Origin: Candidatus Dormiibacterota bacterium
Lineage (GTDB): Bacteria; Chloroflexota; Dormibacteria; Aeolococcales; Aeolococcaceae
Direction: 5' to 3'
DNA length: 64,000 bases
NCBI GenBank assembly: GCA_003153505.1
Contig: PLZA01000074.1
Span: 143,824 to 207,823 of the forward strand
The notes under the pieces were generated by a model, which was not told the DNA's origin, searched no databases, and saw only the letters and a list, made by a program, of their open reading frames with translations. The position numbers were made by a program, and so were the translations under genes. Positions 39,839 to 48,724 of this stretch are shown piece after piece; position 1 is the stretch's first letter; each line of letters starts with the position of its first letter.

Positions 39839-41440
39839 ATGTCGTTGCTCGACCGAGTGCAGCGGAAAGCAGAGGGAACTCCCCCGTCTTCCGCACCCAG
39901 CGCGCCGTCGCCGTCTGCTCCCCCCGGGGCGCCGGATCGCCCCTCTGACGACGGAGCTGAACCGTTCCCTCCGGCCGGCTGGCAGAATCGCCCCGGTGGC
40001 GTCTCGCCGGCGCCGGTGCCGGCAACTCCCGCGCCCGCGGCGCGGCCGTTCGAGGTCGAGCGACCGGCGCCCGCCCCTGAACCGCAGCGCGCCCCGACCC
40101 TGCTGAACCGCGCCGGCGGTATGCGCCCCGGACTGAGCAAGATGGGTGGCCACGTCAACACTCACGTGGCGTTGCGTGGCAAGGTGCACCAGCGCCTCGT
40201 CGAGGAGCTCGCCCAGGGCACCGACTCCGTACCACCCGAGGTCGTCCGCCAGCGTATCGCCGAGCTGCTCAACGACGTGATCACCGAGCAGAACATCACG
40301 ATGAGCCGGCCCGATCGTCTCCGCCTCGTCGAGATCCTCATCAATGACGTGCTCGGTCTCGGACCGCTCGAGGAGCTGCTCGCGAGCGAGGACATCACCG
40401 AAATCATGATCAACAGCTACAAGCAGATCTACGTCGAGCAACACGGCAAGCTGACGCTGAGCCCGGTGACGTTCGAGAGCGACCAGCAGCTGATGCAGGT
40501 CATCGACCGGATCGTCAGCAGCATCGGCCGCCGCGTCGATGAGTCGTCGCCGATGGTCGACGCGCGCCTCAAGGATGGGTCCCGCGTCAACGTGATCATT
40601 CCGCCGCTCGCGCTGCGTGGACCGACGATGACCATCCGAAAGTTCGCCAAAGAGGCGCTGACCATCGATGACCTGATCAAATACGGATCGATCACGGAGG
40701 ACATGGTTCGCTTTCTTCGCGCATGTGTGCGCGGGAAGATGAACGTCGTGGTCAGCGGCGGCACCGGCTCGGGAAAGACGACCACGCTCAACATCCTGAG
40801 CGGCTTCATCCCCGAGGACGAACGCATCGTCACCATCGAGGATGCGGCCGAGCTCCAGCTTCGCCAGGATCATGTGGTCACGCTGGAGACACGTCCCGCG
40901 AACGTCGAGGGCCGTGGCCGCGTGTCGATTCGCGACCTGGTGATCAACTCCCTGCGCATGCGGCCGGACCGCATCGTCGTCGGAGAATGTCGTGGTGGTG
41001 AAGCGCTGGACATGCTCCAGGCGATGAACACCGGCCATGATGGATCGCTGACGACGCTCCATGCGAACAATGCGCACGACTGCATCAGCCGTCTGGAAAC
41101 GCTGGTCCTGATGGCGGGCGCGGAGCTGCCGTCGCGCGCCATCCGCGAGCAGATCGGCTCGGCGGTCAACGTCGTTGTGCAGCAGTCCCGCCTCCGCGAC
41201 GGAACGCGCAAGATCGTCAGCATCACCGAGGTGCTCGGCTGCGTCAACAACGAGGTCAAGCTCCAGGACATCTTCACCTACAAGCAGGTTGGCGTCGACG
41301 AGGATGGCAAGGTGGTCGGGTCCTACATGCCGACCGGGGTCATCCCGACGTTCCTCGATCATCTGAGCACCTCCGGCGAGCAGCTCTCCGAGGACATCTT
41401 CCAGCCGATCCACGTGATGGACGGGGTCGGCTCGGCCTGA
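39839..41440 (+). CDS. cpaF: Type II/IV secretion ATPase, CpaF/TadA (copy 1, long form)
   Basis: VVVSGGTGSGKTTTLNILSGFIPEDERIVTIEDAAELQL...RMRPDRIVVGECRGGEALDMLQAMNTGHDGSLTTLHAN. Confidence 0.94.
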   Translation: MSLLDRVQRKAEGTPPSSAPSAPSPSAPPGAPDRPSDDGAEPFPPAGWQNRPGGVSPAPVPATPAPAARPFEVERPAPAPEPQRAPTLLNRAGGMRPGLSKMGGHVNTHVALRGKVHQRLVEELAQGTDSVPPEVVRQRIAELLNDVITEQNITMSRPDRLRLVEILINDVLGLGPLEELLASEDITEIMINSYKQIYVEQHGKLTLSPVTFESDQQLMQVIDRIVSSIGRRVDESSPMVDARLKDGSRVNVIIPPLALRGPTMTIRKFAKEALTIDDLIKYGSITEDMVRFLRACVRGKMNVVVSGGTGSGKTTTLNILSGFIPEDERIVTIEDAAELQLRQDHVVTLETRPANVEGRGRVSIRDLVINSLRMRPDRIVVGECRGGEALDMLQAMNTGHDGSLTTLHANNAHDCISRLETLVLMAGAELPSRAIREQIGSAVNVVVQQSRLRDGTRKIVSITEVLGCVNNEVKLQDIFTYKQVGVDEDGKVVGSYMPTGVIPTFLDHLSTSGEQLSEDIFQPIHVMDGVGSA

Positions 41441-41523
41441 TCCCGTCGCGTTTCCGGCGGTCCAGGGTCCCATACGTTCGCAGGCGTACAGCCGTTTGCC
41501 CCGAAGAGGCGCAGGGTGGGGCC

Positions 41524-41718
41524 ATGAAAGCCGCCGAACACCGCCTCGCCCTCTGCCCGAACTGCAACGGTTCCGGAGATAGCAATCGGAAAGTTGAGTT
41601 CCGCCGGGGTACGGTCGGTGCCTGGGCGTCGAAGGCGACGGCGGCCGACGAATGTGGCTGGTGCTCCGGCGAAGGCCTCATCTACGAGCCCGTGAACCTC
41701 CCGCCACCGGCGAGCTGA
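41524..41718 (+). CDS. Small Cys-rich protein (DnaJ-type zinc-motif-like)
   Basis: LCPNCNGSGDS...ECGWCSGEGLIYE (two CxxCxGxG-like motifs). Confidence 0.55.
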   Translation: MKAAEHRLALCPNCNGSGDSNRKVEFRRGTVGAWASKATAADECGWCSGEGLIYEPVNLPPPAS

Positions 41719-41784
41719 TCTCCGGGCCCCAGCCCCACCCGAGTCCTCTGGTGGACCATGGGACGGCCGGCAACGCAGTGCTTG

Positions 41785-42954
41785 CTAGGCGACGCCGCTG
41801 AGGTGACCGTTCTTCTCGGTCGCGACCCCGACCTGCCGGCGGTCGGGGAAGATCTGCGCGAGGCGAGGCGGCAGCGGGATGCCCATGTCGAACAGCCTGT
41901 CGATGATTCGCGGCCGGATGCCCGTCGGCTCGAAGTCGCCGATGATCTTGCCGGTCGACGGATCTGCGCCTCGGGACTCGAACTTGAAGATCTCCTGCAC
42001 GGTGATCATCTCGCCCTCCATCCCGATGACTTCGGTGATGGACACCACCTTGCGCGACCCGTCCTTGAGGCGGTTCAGCTGGATGATGAGGTTGATCGCG
42101 CCGGCGATCTGCTGACGGATCGCCTTGAGCGGCAGATCCAGACCGGCCATGAGCACGAGCGTCTCGAGCCTCGACAGAGTCTCGCGTGGGCTGTTCGCAT
42201 GGATCGTGGTCAGAGAGCCGTCATGGCCGGTGTTCATCGCCTGGAGCATGTCGAGGGCTTCACCGCCACGGCACTCTCCGACGACGATGCGATCGGGTCG
42301 CATGCGCAGGGAGTTGATGACCAATTCGCGGATCGCGATGCGGCCTTCGCCGTTGACATCGGCGGGACGAGCTTCGAGACGGCAGACGTGCTCCTGGTGC
42401 AGCTGCAATTCCGCCGCGTCCTCGATGGTGACGATGCGTTCGTCGATGGGGATGAACCCCGAGCAGACGTTGAGCAGCGTCGTCTTTCCAGTGCCGGTTC
42501 CGCCCGACACCAGGATGTTGGCGCGGGCGAGCACGCAGGCCTGGATGAAGGCTGCGGCTTCCTGGGTCATCGTTCCGAACCCGATGAGATCGGAGACCTG
42601 GTACGGGTCCTTGCTGAACTTTCGAATCGTGAGAATTGGACCGTCGAGCGCAACCGGCGGAATGGCCGCGTTCACGCGGGATCCGTCGAGCAGACGCGCA
42701 TCCATGAGCGGTGTGCGCGAATCGATGCGGCGGCCGACCGCTGCGCCGATAGTGTCGATCACGCGCATCAGGTGCGCCTCGTCGTCGAACCTGATGTCCG
42801 TGAGGAGAATCTTGCCCTTGCGCTCCACGTAAACCATCTCTGGTCCGTTGACCATGATTTCGGTGAGGCTGTCGTCATCGACCAGTGGACGCAGTGGGCC
42901 CAAAGCCTCGAGATACCGGCTGTCGAGCTTCTGCGAGACGGCTGCCATGCTCAC
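41785..42954 (-). CDS. cpaF: Type II/IV secretion ATPase, CpaF/TadA (copy 2, short form)
   Basis: ILVSGGTGTGKTTLLNVCSGFIPIDERIVTIEDAAELQL...VVGECRGGEALDMLQAMNTGHDGSLTTIHAN. Confidence 0.94.
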   Translation of the reverse strand: MSMAAVSQKLDSRYLEALGPLRPLVDDDSLTEIMVNGPEMVYVERKGKILLTDIRFDDEAHLMRVIDTIGAAVGRRIDSRTPLMDARLLDGSRVNAAIPPVALDGPILTIRKFSKDPYQVSDLIGFGTMTQEAAAFIQACVLARANILVSGGTGTGKTTLLNVCSGFIPIDERIVTIEDAAELQLHQEHVCRLEARPADVNGEGRIAIRELVINSLRMRPDRIVVGECRGGEALDMLQAMNTGHDGSLTTIHANSPRETLSRLETLVLMAGLDLPLKAIRQQIAGAINLIIQLNRLKDGSRKVVSITEVIGMEGEMITVQEIFKFESRGADPSTGKIIGDFEPTGIRPRIIDRLFDMGIPLPPRLAQIFPDRRQVGVATEKNGHLSGVA

Positions 42955-43117
42955 GTGAAGATGCTCCTTGGGTTTCGGACGGAAGGCGGTTCCGCGCCGA
43001 TTGTGTGCGCCGCGACCGCGCGTTCTGCCGGGAGCAACCGGTTCGATACACGTTCGATTCCTGCAGCGTTCCAGACATCCACGACTCGTTAACTCGTCCG
43101 GGTACGATCACCTCGCT

Positions 43118-43627
43118 GTGATAAGTGCAGGGACGGTGGCGGCGGCTGGGGCAGCCTCCATCCAGGACGACGAGTGGTTCGGAGAGGGGAGTGCCTTCGA
43201 CTCCGGCGAAGACCTCGCCGCCGCGCTCTTCGCGCTTGCCGGCACGACTCCGAGCGATGTCGCCATACCGGCAGAGGTCGCCTGGCCGATTGCGATCCCA
43301 GAGGACGACCCGGTCTTTGTCGAGGTGCAGCGGCCCGGTGCCCTCGAGGGAGCCCGCCGCCCAGGATCCCAGTACAGCAGTGCGAGACCATCGAGCAGAC
43401 CATCGGCGAATTGGTCGGTCCGCTCGCCCGGCGAGCAGTTGCTCCCGCCGAAGGTTTCCGGACGGTCCGGGTGGACGATCCGCAACAGCGTTGCCGTGCT
43501 CCACAGGACCGAGGACGCGATCGCCCGGCTTCGCGAGGAAGCGGTCGCGATGGCATTCCTCGCCGCGGCCGAGGCGTGCGGGCGAGGACGTCCGTCGTCG
43601 CTCGAGCGGCGCAGCCACCCTCGGTAG
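43118..43627 (+). CDS. Hypothetical protein
   Basis: GTG-initiated 170-aa ORF, acidic N-terminal half; divergent from cpaF copy 2. Confidence 0.5.
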   Translation: MISAGTVAAAGAASIQDDEWFGEGSAFDSGEDLAAALFALAGTTPSDVAIPAEVAWPIAIPEDDPVFVEVQRPGALEGARRPGSQYSSARPSSRPSANWSVRSPGEQLLPPKVSGRSGWTIRNSVAVLHRTEDAIARLREEAVAMAFLAAAEACGRGRPSSLERRSHPR

Positions 43628-43634
43628 CGCCTGC

Positions 43635-44072
43635 TCAGCGTTCGTACTGGCGGAGCCGTTCCTCGACCTGTGAGCTCGTGAGCGAGATGGCTCCCGCAGG
43701 AGTCCCCCGGGTGGGAGCGCCGGCGCCAGCGGGTGCGTCCGCCGAGGCTCTACCCGAGCCCGGGCCATCGTCGTCCGGCTTGTCAGCTCCCTCGCGCTCC
43801 CGCCGCCGCATCATCGCGTAGACGTTGTCGAGAGTCGGGGCGTGGCCCTGGCGGAGCAGCGCAAGCACTGCCTCTGGATCGATCGCGCCGGGAGCAGCGA
43901 GTGCCGCCGCACGGGCGGACTCGAGTGCCGCTGCCTGCGCCGCCTTCATCTCGTGGCGTGCGTGGCGTGCGATCCGGAGCAACCCGAGACAGATGATGCC
44001 CTCCACAACGGCGAGGCCGGCCAGGATGAGTACTGAGTGATCCTGGATCCAGCTCACCAACTGGTTGGTCAC
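43635..44072 (-). CDS. Single-TM protein with coiled-coil-like region
   Basis: HSVLILAGLAVVEGIICLGLLRIARHARHEMKAAQAAALESARAAAL; GTG start 4 nt after upstream stop. Confidence 0.65.
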   Translation of the reverse strand: MTNQLVSWIQDHSVLILAGLAVVEGIICLGLLRIARHARHEMKAAQAAALESARAAALAAPGAIDPEAVLALLRQGHAPTLDNVYAMMRRREREGADKPDDDGPGSGRASADAPAGAGAPTRGTPAGAISLTSSQVEERLRQYER

Positions 44073-44076
44073 CGGG

Positions 44077-46731
44077 TCATGCCCCGCACAATCGCTCGGC
44101 AGCCTGCTGGTGCATCTCGCGCGCCATCGCCTGAATGGACGCGGAATCCTGGCCGTCCACGTGGAGACCGCGAATCGTGTCGATGGTTGCCACGAAGTCA
44201 TCGATCGTCGATCGTGTGCTGCTCAGCAGCTGCGTTACCTGCACCGCGTTGGTCTCACCGAGCCACACGATCCCGATCTGCACGAGCTCGTTGCGCACCT
44301 CGTCGAAGTCCACGTATTGAGAGCCCACCGGCTCGTCGCGGTGGAAGAAGCCGGCCTCCACGTCACTCTCTGCAGCTGCCTCGTTCCCCACGCGGTCAGG
44401 GACCGCAACGGCGGCGGCCTGCAGTTCAGGCGCATCGGGATCGCCGGGTGACTCATCCGGTGAGCCCGCCGGCGTTCCAGCCGCATGAGGCTCCTCGTCA
44501 GGCTCCGCAAGCGGCCAGCTCCACGGACCGGGCGTCCTGACGATCGTCGACGGCTTGGTCATCACGTCGGGGTCATGGAGATCATCCGCCCCTTCGACGG
44601 CATCCGCGGGCTCGTCGGGTTCGGTCTCACCATGCACGACGTCGTCGAGCCACGATGTCGAGCGCCACGGGTCGGCAGCCACCTCCGGTGCCGCGTCAGG
44701 CGCGGTTTCGTCGAGGGAGTTGAACTCGAACGACTGACTGTGCTCGTCGCGATCCGCGGCGGGGTCTTCAGGAGCGTCCGTCGAGCCTTCATCGGCCCAC
44801 CCGGGAGCGACCCCGGGCTCCGACGCCGCCGGGGGTGCCGCTGCATCCTCACCCGCGGCCGACGTCGTGAATGCGAAGAACGGCTCGGTCGCGGCGGTGG
44901 CGCTTGCGCCGACCCAGGCGTCTACGGGCTGGTCATTCGTTTCAGCGACTGGCGGCTCGCCTTCGTCCGTTGCCGGCACATCGCCCGGTGCCGGAGACTC
45001 CTCGGAGATCGGAATGTCGGTTGGAGCCGCGTTTTCGTCAGCGACCGGCGCCTCCGCACCGGCTGCGGGCTCGTCAGCGGGCGGTGCGAGCGACCACGTT
45101 GGAAGAGCCTCGTCGTCCGGCCCTGACTCGGCATTGGCTGCAGTCTCATCGGTGGGCTGCGCAAGCGACCATGTTGGAACAGTCTCACCGGCCTGGCCTG
45201 CCTCGTCATCCGGGGGCGGCGGCGCGGCCGCAGTGTCTTGAGAGCGCTGCCACACAGGCTGCGGGTCGGCATTTGGCTGACGCACGCTCCAGCCCGCGAA
45301 CGCGGCTGCCTCTGAATCAGCGGATTGGATCGACGCATCGATGCTGGAAGCGGCCGCCTCCTCGGCGGCGTGGCGCTCGGCTCGAGATTTGCGGGATCGA
45401 CCGAATCCCCACCGCGACCGTTTCTGCTTGTGCTCGGGCTTCGCAGCCTCTGGCGCCGGAGGTGGTGGCGCGCCAGCGGCCGCGCCCGAGGCCTCCTCAT
45501 CGGGGGGCGGAGGAGGGGGTGCGAAATCCGCCTCCACAGGCGCGTCGGGCATCGTGGCTTCGAGCTCACTCGACTCGGTGGTGCCCGGGGCAGCGGTCAA
45601 ATCAGCGACCGGCCCGTCAGCGTCGACTTCTGCCACGAGCGGCTCCGCGGCGCCCGCTTCGACAGCGTCCGCCGTCGCAGACGGGGCAACAGGCTCGGCA
45701 CCGACCGGCTCCGGGCTTGCGACCTCGAAGTAGTCGCGCGCGCTCGCCGGCTGAGAGGACGCGTCGGCAGCCAGTGGGCGAGGCTTGCGCTCCATTACGG
45801 TCAGCCGCCCTCTGGCCTGGGAGAGGAGCGAGCGCAGCCGCTCCGGCGATGCGACCGCCGAGCGTTGGGTCTCCGAATAGACGGCGACGAGTCCACCGCG
45901 GCTGAAGAGCGCGATGCCGCGCACGGGGGCATCGATGACGAGCACCCGATCCAGGCCGTCGGCTCGGAACGCCGCCAGCATCGATGCGGGGTCCAGCCAC
46001 GAGAGCTCGACTCCGCTGACGGCCACCGGGAGACGCCAGAGCATCGTCAACGCCTCGGCCACCCGTGGGTCGTCGAGCGCGTAGCCGGCAAGCGAGCCCT
46101 TGGTCGCCCCGAGCAGGGCCAGGCCGGCGCTCTCGCCGCGGGCGTGGTCGTCGGCATCGATCCAGACCGCGTCGATGAGGTCCCCGCCGCTCACCACCGC
46201 CGCAGCGCGCAGTTTTGCGCCGGTCAGGATGAGGATCGACGGCGGGAGATCGGCCAGGCGATCGGAGAGATGCACCTCATCGGGCGAGGTCTCGATCCAG
46301 AGCGGGCGTCCGCCGGGCATCAGAGGGAAGTCCGCGAGCCCGAAGGGCAGGTCGGGTGAGTCGTCGACCGCACTCCACCACTCCGGACTTTCCTCGGTGA
46401 CCGGGTCATCAGCGTACGAGCCGGCCAGGCGTACGAAGGGTCCGGCGAGTTCGTCGATGGTGATCGACAGCGTCTCGTGCGGGGACATCGCGCGCCGCCA
46501 GTCGGAGACGGTGAAGACCCTCGGGAGTGCGGCAAGCAACGCGTCGATCGCTGCTTCCCCTTCGATCTGTGCTTGATCCGTTTCGAACACAGCGTGGCTC
46601 GGCCGTCCGAACACGAGGTAGAGCGTCGCCTTGGCGCCATCCCAGGAAATGTCGAACGCGCCACTCAGATAATCATCTTTGGCGCTGGCAAGCTGTCGCA
46701 GTAGCTTGACATGGGGCGCCGCGGTGGCCAT
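44077..46731 (-). CDS. Large acidic, repeat-containing, mostly disordered protein with DUF4388-like N-terminus
   Basis: N-terminal YLSGAFDISWDGAKATLYLVFGRPSHAVFETDQAQIEGEAAIDALLAALPRVFTV resembles DUF4388; Ala/Pro/Glu/Asp-rich middle; folded C-terminal helical segment; ATG 46731. Confidence 0.72.
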   Translation of the reverse strand: MATAAPHVKLLRQLASAKDDYLSGAFDISWDGAKATLYLVFGRPSHAVFETDQAQIEGEAAIDALLAALPRVFTVSDWRRAMSPHETLSITIDELAGPFVRLAGSYADDPVTEESPEWWSAVDDSPDLPFGLADFPLMPGGRPLWIETSPDEVHLSDRLADLPPSILILTGAKLRAAAVVSGGDLIDAVWIDADDHARGESAGLALLGATKGSLAGYALDDPRVAEALTMLWRLPVAVSGVELSWLDPASMLAAFRADGLDRVLVIDAPVRGIALFSRGGLVAVYSETQRSAVASPERLRSLLSQARGRLTVMERKPRPLAADASSQPASARDYFEVASPEPVGAEPVAPSATADAVEAGAAEPLVAEVDADGPVADLTAAPGTTESSELEATMPDAPVEADFAPPPPPPDEEASGAAAGAPPPPAPEAAKPEHKQKRSRWGFGRSRKSRAERHAAEEAAASSIDASIQSADSEAAAFAGWSVRQPNADPQPVWQRSQDTAAAPPPPDDEAGQAGETVPTWSLAQPTDETAANAESGPDDEALPTWSLAPPADEPAAGAEAPVADENAAPTDIPISEESPAPGDVPATDEGEPPVAETNDQPVDAWVGASATAATEPFFAFTTSAAGEDAAAPPAASEPGVAPGWADEGSTDAPEDPAADRDEHSQSFEFNSLDETAPDAAPEVAADPWRSTSWLDDVVHGETEPDEPADAVEGADDLHDPDVMTKPSTIVRTPGPWSWPLAEPDEEPHAAGTPAGSPDESPGDPDAPELQAAAVAVPDRVGNEAAAESDVEAGFFHRDEPVGSQYVDFDEVRNELVQIGIVWLGETNAVQVTQLLSSTRSTIDDFVATIDTIRGLHVDGQDSASIQAMAREMHQQAAERLCGA
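45091..45190 (+). repeat. Degenerate 75-bp repeat coding for a 25-aa unit (PTWSLA.P.DE...)
   Basis: Protein VPTWSLAQPTDETAANAESGPDDEA followed by LPTWSLAPPADEPAAGAEAPVADEN; CGACCACGTTGGAAGAG vs CGACCATGTTGGAACAG spaced 75 bp. Confidence 0.75.
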
Positions 46732-46750
46732 GTGCGGATATTCTACGGAC

Positions 46751-47533
46751 GTGCCTGCAGAAGTCATCACGATTGCGTCGCTAAAGGGTGGTGTCGGAAA
46801 GACAACCAGCAGCTATGCGCTGTGCGCGGCGGCTGCCGCTGCTGGTCTCAAAGTCATCGCGATCGACCTCGATCCGACGGGCGGATTGAGCAATGCTCTG
46901 GAGCGGGCCAAACGCAGCGTTACGGTCATTGACGTCCTCCACGGGCGGGTCACTTTGCGAGATGCGTTGATCGATCATCCTCTCGGAATCCGCACCGTGG
47001 TGTCACATCGCAGCCTCAATGACGAGTCACCTTCGAAAGAGCAGCTCGACGAGATGCTCGCCGACGTTCGTGACGACTGCGACATCATCCTGCTGGACAC
47101 GCACCCCCACGAACCTTCCCTGGTCGGACCGATGGGGGCTGCGGACCGGATCGTCATCCCGACCGCGCTCGACATCCTCTCGTTGCGGGCCGCAGCCCTG
47201 ACCGTGGGACTGGCACAGCAGATCGACGTGCTCGACCGGATTCGGGGCATCGTTGTCACGAACGCGAAACGGCCCCTCTCGCGGATCACCGATTCGCTCC
47301 TCAACGGGCTGACCCTCAGCGGCCTGGCGTTCGAGACCGTGCTCTGGTATTCGCCTGGCTGGGTCGTGGCCACCTCGGGTCGCGGCGAGCTGCCGGACCC
47401 CGAGCTGCTCACCGAGAGCAAGCTGCTCCTCCGCGAGGTGGCGACCCGCCCTTCGCCCACCGAGGCGCTGCGTCAGTTCGTGGGTATGGCGCAGGGGAGG
47501 CGGCCGAAACCTGCGGGGGCGGTCACTCCCTGA
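46751..47533 (+). CDS. MinD/ParA-family ATPase
   Basis: [46 protein letters not shown] start. Confidence 0.87.
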   Translation: MPAEVITIASLKGGVGKTTSSYALCAAAAAAGLKVIAIDLDPTGGLSNALERAKRSVTVIDVLHGRVTLRDALIDHPLGIRTVVSHRSLNDESPSKEQLDEMLADVRDDCDIILLDTHPHEPSLVGPMGAADRIVIPTALDILSLRAAALTVGLAQQIDVLDRIRGIVVTNAKRPLSRITDSLLNGLTLSGLAFETVLWYSPGWVVATSGRGELPDPELLTESKLLLREVATRPSPTEALRQFVGMAQGRRPKPAGAVTP

Positions 47534-48050
47534 TCCGCTGCCACCAACTCTTGCGACGCGGCTTCGGGGGCGAGGTTCTGGGGGAGGCCGCTCCCCGCTG
47601 ACTCGGGATGCCGCTGACTGCTGGCGGCACGGGCGAGGCAGGCCGAGCGGCGGGCGCCGGGGAGACGGGCACCTTCTGCGGCGACGCGGCCTCCGGATGC
47701 ACGTCGGGTTGCGGCCGGGATCGTTCCTCGGCAAGGGCTCGCTCGGCAGCCTCGCGAGCGGCCTCGGCCGCGGCTCGAGCCGACTCCGCCGCCATCCGCG
47801 CCTGCTCGGCGAGGTCGATGCGCCGGAGCAGTGCCGTCCGTTCGTCCTCGAGCGTCGACACCCGTTGGGTGAGGGTCGCGATCTCCTCGAGGTAGGCCGG
47901 CGCGGCGGCGACCATCGGAAGGGTCGCGTCGTCCTCCTCGGGATCCTGCACGCCGGATTTCAGGCTGGCGGCTTGCCGGTCGACGAGTGCATCCAGGAAC
48001 GCCCATTGCTGGCGGAGCTCCTCCTCGGAGTGGCGGGGGACAGCGCTCAC
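47523..48050 (-). CDS. Coiled-coil hypothetical protein in parAB operon
   Basis: EEIATLTQRVSTLEDERTALLRRIDLAEQARMAAESARAAAEAAREAAERALAEE; 4-nt overlap with parB-like gene. Confidence 0.65.
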   Translation of the reverse strand: MSAVPRHSEEELRQQWAFLDALVDRQAASLKSGVQDPEEDDATLPMVAAAPAYLEEIATLTQRVSTLEDERTALLRRIDLAEQARMAAESARAAAEAAREAAERALAEERSRPQPDVHPEAASPQKVPVSPAPAARPASPVPPAVSGIPSQRGAASPRTSPPKPRRKSWWQRIRE

Positions 48051-48724
48051 CGCACCAGAGCGACCAGGCTCACACCGTCGAGGGCGGTGAGCGCGGCGGT
48101 CAGCGCCTCCGGCGCCATCGAGGGGAGAACCTCGGCGTGGGGGAGTTCAAATGCGATGTCCGCGGCAAAACGACGCGGCCGCGAAAGCGGATCGGCGCGG
48201 AGCACGAATGCCGGCGCGTTTGCCTGCGCAGCCGGTTGCGCGGCCGTGAGCGTCGGCTGGTCCGCCAGGACGCGGGTCTCCTCCTGGGTGAAGCCGGCAG
48301 CCAGCAGGCGCTCGCTGAGCGCCGTCCGGTCACCCGTGTGCTGGCGGCGCTCGACGGTTGTCCAGGCAGCGACGAGGAGCGCCTCGCGCTCGGAGAGCTC
48401 GCGCACGATGGCGGGGATGTGCGACTGCCCGAGGTCGCGGGCGGCACGGAGGCGTCGCGAGCCGCAGACCACCTCGAACCGGTCGGCGCCCCGGCGGCGG
48501 AGGAGCAGCGGTTCGATGATCCCGCGCGATGCGATGCTCGCCCGGAGCGCCGCGAGCGTGGCAGCGTCGACGTCGCTTCCCGGCCACCAGGGTCGGTCGT
48601 GCACCGCCGCGATCGCGATGCGCTCGACGCGTGATTCCGACGTCGGAGCCAGCCAGCGCGCCATCGGTCCGGAGAGCGAGGGTCCGTTGGCTGGCTGCGC
48701 GGAACGCTCGCCGATCTCAGACAT
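48047..48724 (-). CDS. ParB N-terminal-domain-like protein (short, atypical)
   Basis: [59 protein letters not shown] at 48724 overlaps parA 3' end. Confidence 0.8.
   Translation of the reverse strand: MSEIGERSAQPANGPSLSGPMARWLAPTSESRVERIAIAAVHDRPWWPGSDVDAATLAALRASIASRGIIEPLLLRRRGADRFEVVCGSRRLRAARDLGQSHIPAIVRELSEREALLVAAWTTVERRQHTGDRTALSERLLAAGFTQEETRVLADQPTLTAAQPAAQANAPAFVLRADPLSRPRRFAADIAFELPHAEVLPSMAPEALTAALTALDGVSLVALVR

Noticed and set aside
39815-41473. 552-aa minus-strand ORF
   Set aside because: Antisense shadow of cpaF copy 1, which has unambiguous ATPase motifs
41758-43092. 444-aa plus-strand ORF
   Set aside because: Antisense shadow of cpaF copy 2
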